Part shown: positions 62,200 through 64,000 of the stretch, in pieces | Layout of the letters: every line of letters begins with the position of its first letter | How positions within the stretch are numbered: the stretch's first letter is position 1 | Origin: Atrina japonica | Taxonomy: Eukaryota > Mollusca > Bivalvia > Pterioida > Pinnidae | Assembly: GCA_030159075.1 (NCBI GenBank) | Contig: BROG01000030.1 | Coordinates: 677,501 to 741,500, forward strand | Direction: 5' to 3' | Length of the DNA: 64,000 bases | Notes under the pieces: model-generated | Database searches by the model: none | Told to the model about the DNA's origin: nothing | What the model saw: the letters and a program-made list of their open reading frames with translations, nothing else | Program-made: the position numbers and the translations under genes

Positions 62200-63534
62200 A
62201 AACTGAAGATGTAGAATATTTTTTTCAACCATATATGGAATTACTTTTAAATATTTCTTCCATCAAAATTAGAATTATCTTAGGATATTCCATCTACTAT
62301 AAACAGAATTACCATAAAATATTCATCCACCATAAACAGAGTTACCCTATAATATTTTAGCTGTTGTAAATGGTTATTTTGCTAGATTATTTCTCTGTCA
62401 TTAACATAATTATTTTACAATATATCTATAAGTCCATGGTTTACATTACCCTCAGACAAGTGAAAAAAAGCCATAGTTGTGCAAAGACAGGCCCCTATAA
62501 ACACAAAGCTGTGATGGTTTTGACAAATCCCAAGCCAAAAGCATATTACATAATTCTAGAAAATTATTGGTAAAATAAAGCTCTATTTCTCAAGTACTGT
62601 TAGAGAGTGCCAAAAGCAATTACATAAAACATGCTGATAAATGCATTTAAAAACATGAAATTGAAGGAACACCAAATGGAACACTTGTAATGTTCTATAG
62701 TGGAGAGTACTGTTATATGACAGTGTATCATTGTGTTAATATTGGAAGCTTGTTTTGGACTTTTGGTTTAAGAGAAATGCTTTTTAGAACTTTCATCATT
62801 GTTTTGACATTTGCTTTTAACACAGTCATTTTCTGTATAATTTGGTTATTCATAAACTACACATCTATGTAATAAAGTTATATGACTGCAAAAATCTGTA
62901 GGATTATTTAAACTCTTGGGGGCTATATAATTTGTCAATCAAACGGAGTTATATCATGGTTTTTTTGTTGCCAATAATTTTTATTATACCTCTAATGTGT
63001 ATCCTTACTTCTGATTAGTAAAAATATTATCAAGTGACCTAAGACATTCTTTATGTCAATCTTAAACTTTCACATTCTTCCTTTCATCCATTCATGTCAC
63101 CCTCTATGCCTGTTCATGTCATTCTCTCATGCGCAGAAATGGATGCACATATGGTAGTTTTTTAAAAAAAAATTCTAGTAGGCTATGTGGTAATTAGGTG
63201 TAACCTTTAGCCTGTGAATGCTTGTCAGATTGGCACCTAGTGATATCAGCACCTAGATTATGCATATCAGTCCCTAGTTATTACGGCACTTTTTTCTTTT
63301 ACAAGTATTTTCGAGGAATGCTTGCATTTTCTGATTGGATCTCATCATTATGATTATCACCAGAATTATGCGACAATTACTAATAAGCCTCTATTTAAAT
63401 CCTTTGCTTTAACGAATCACTGCTCCTCAAAAACAATATTTCGATAGCAAACAAAATGGAAATTGTGGGATGTGTTTTTTTTCTGCAATGTGAATTTGTC
63501 ACTAATAATAATTATGATCGCTCATTTTTCACAG
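62200..63534. repeat. AT-rich stretch with a three-unit tandem motif
   Basis: Around 62,285-62,360 the words tctactataaacagaatta, catccaccataaacagagtt and accctataatatt form about three units of 34 bp. A cacctag/cagtccctag triplet lies near 63,233-63,280. Nothing else was recognised. Confidence 0.55.
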
Positions 63535-63675
63535 GAGCTGGAAATTTTATCTTTAAGTTAAACTCAAGAGTCAAACACCATATCAACAGAAAAGCAACTG
63601 CAAAAAAGATAGCTGTTTGTCCAATGTTCATGTGTTTGACTAATGATTTTAACTTACAGATAAAATTTCCAGCTC
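63535..63675. mobile_element. fold-back element with 44-bp arms
   Basis: GAGCTGGAAATTTTATCT at 63,535-63,552 is the exact reverse complement of 63,658-63,675. Pairing continues inward (aagttaaactcaagagtcaa against actaatgattttaactt) to about 44 bp per arm, with a loop of about 53 bp. An overlapping plus-strand frame (63,456-63,710) has no family features. Confidence 0.85.
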
Positions 63676-64000
63676 ATACGCATCTACACACACACACAGA
63701 TTATTTTTGAAAATGAATATTCTCTGCAAATATAATCCATTTTTAAACCACCTTTACGATACCTTGATAAATATTAAGAAGAGCTGAAATGAATACTTCA
63801 AAGTGCCACACTAACCACACTAAGTGCCGATGATTAGCATATTTTTCGAAGTCACTTGGGGCCGATTTGACTTGTACCCTAGCCTATATGTATATATATT
63901 TAAGTTATGAAACGGACATTTGCTCGATGCAGACAGGAGTGGAGAGAAATAACAGCAGAAAATTTAATGATTTGACAGAACAGATACATCGTTGTCAAAT
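63676..64000. other. right edge, nothing recognised
   Basis: A short (ca)n at 63,687-63,698 and AT-rich sequence. No exon supported. Confidence 0.5.

Overview
This window is nuclear DNA of an animal, most likely a bivalve or other mollusc. It is AT-rich, has very long introns, carries tRNA-derived SINEs, short inverted-repeat elements (MITEs) and a LINE remnant, and is crowded with minisatellites. The organism call is an inference from this repeat style plus invertebrate-type protein sequence; no species was identified.

The only gene I can identify firmly is a cAMP-specific phosphodiesterase of the PDE4 (dunce) family on the minus strand. Three exons fit together with correct splice sites and phases: a Ser/Gly/Gln/Asn/Thr-rich linker exon (50,839-50,960), the first UCR2 exon (46,789-46,901, 113 nt) and the second UCR2 exon (14,023-14,116, 94 nt). 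The reading order runs from high to low coordinates, so UCR1 should lie to the right (not found here) and the catalytic domain to the left of base 1. A possible alternative first exon (60,323-60,386) ends in a phase that fits the 113-nt exon directly, which would give a short-form isoform. A second, weaker candidate (41,469-41,755) lies inside the 32.7-kb UCR2 intron.

Everything else is intronic or flanking repeat. About a fifth of the window is tandem arrays of more than a dozen unrelated units (20, 29, 29, 31, 32, 33, 36, 49, 51, 65, 69 and 71 bp among others). Dispersed elements include two copies of a tRNA-derived SINE, a Tc1/mariner-like MITE family with TA ends, a 91-bp TTAA-bounded MITE in four copies, several fold-back elements and a LINE 3' fragment with a CCHC knuckle. 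Two of the tandem arrays grow directly out of MITE ends, and a 71-bp array is built from a tRNA-like unit.

The oddest stretch is 37,099-41,290. About 4.2 kb of strongly A+C-skewed, CpG-rich, apparently patternless sequence sits inside a 33-bp repeat array and ends in a C/T block. It looks unlike all the DNA around it. An assembly or consensus artefact is the leading explanation, but a real foreign insertion cannot be excluded from sequence alone.
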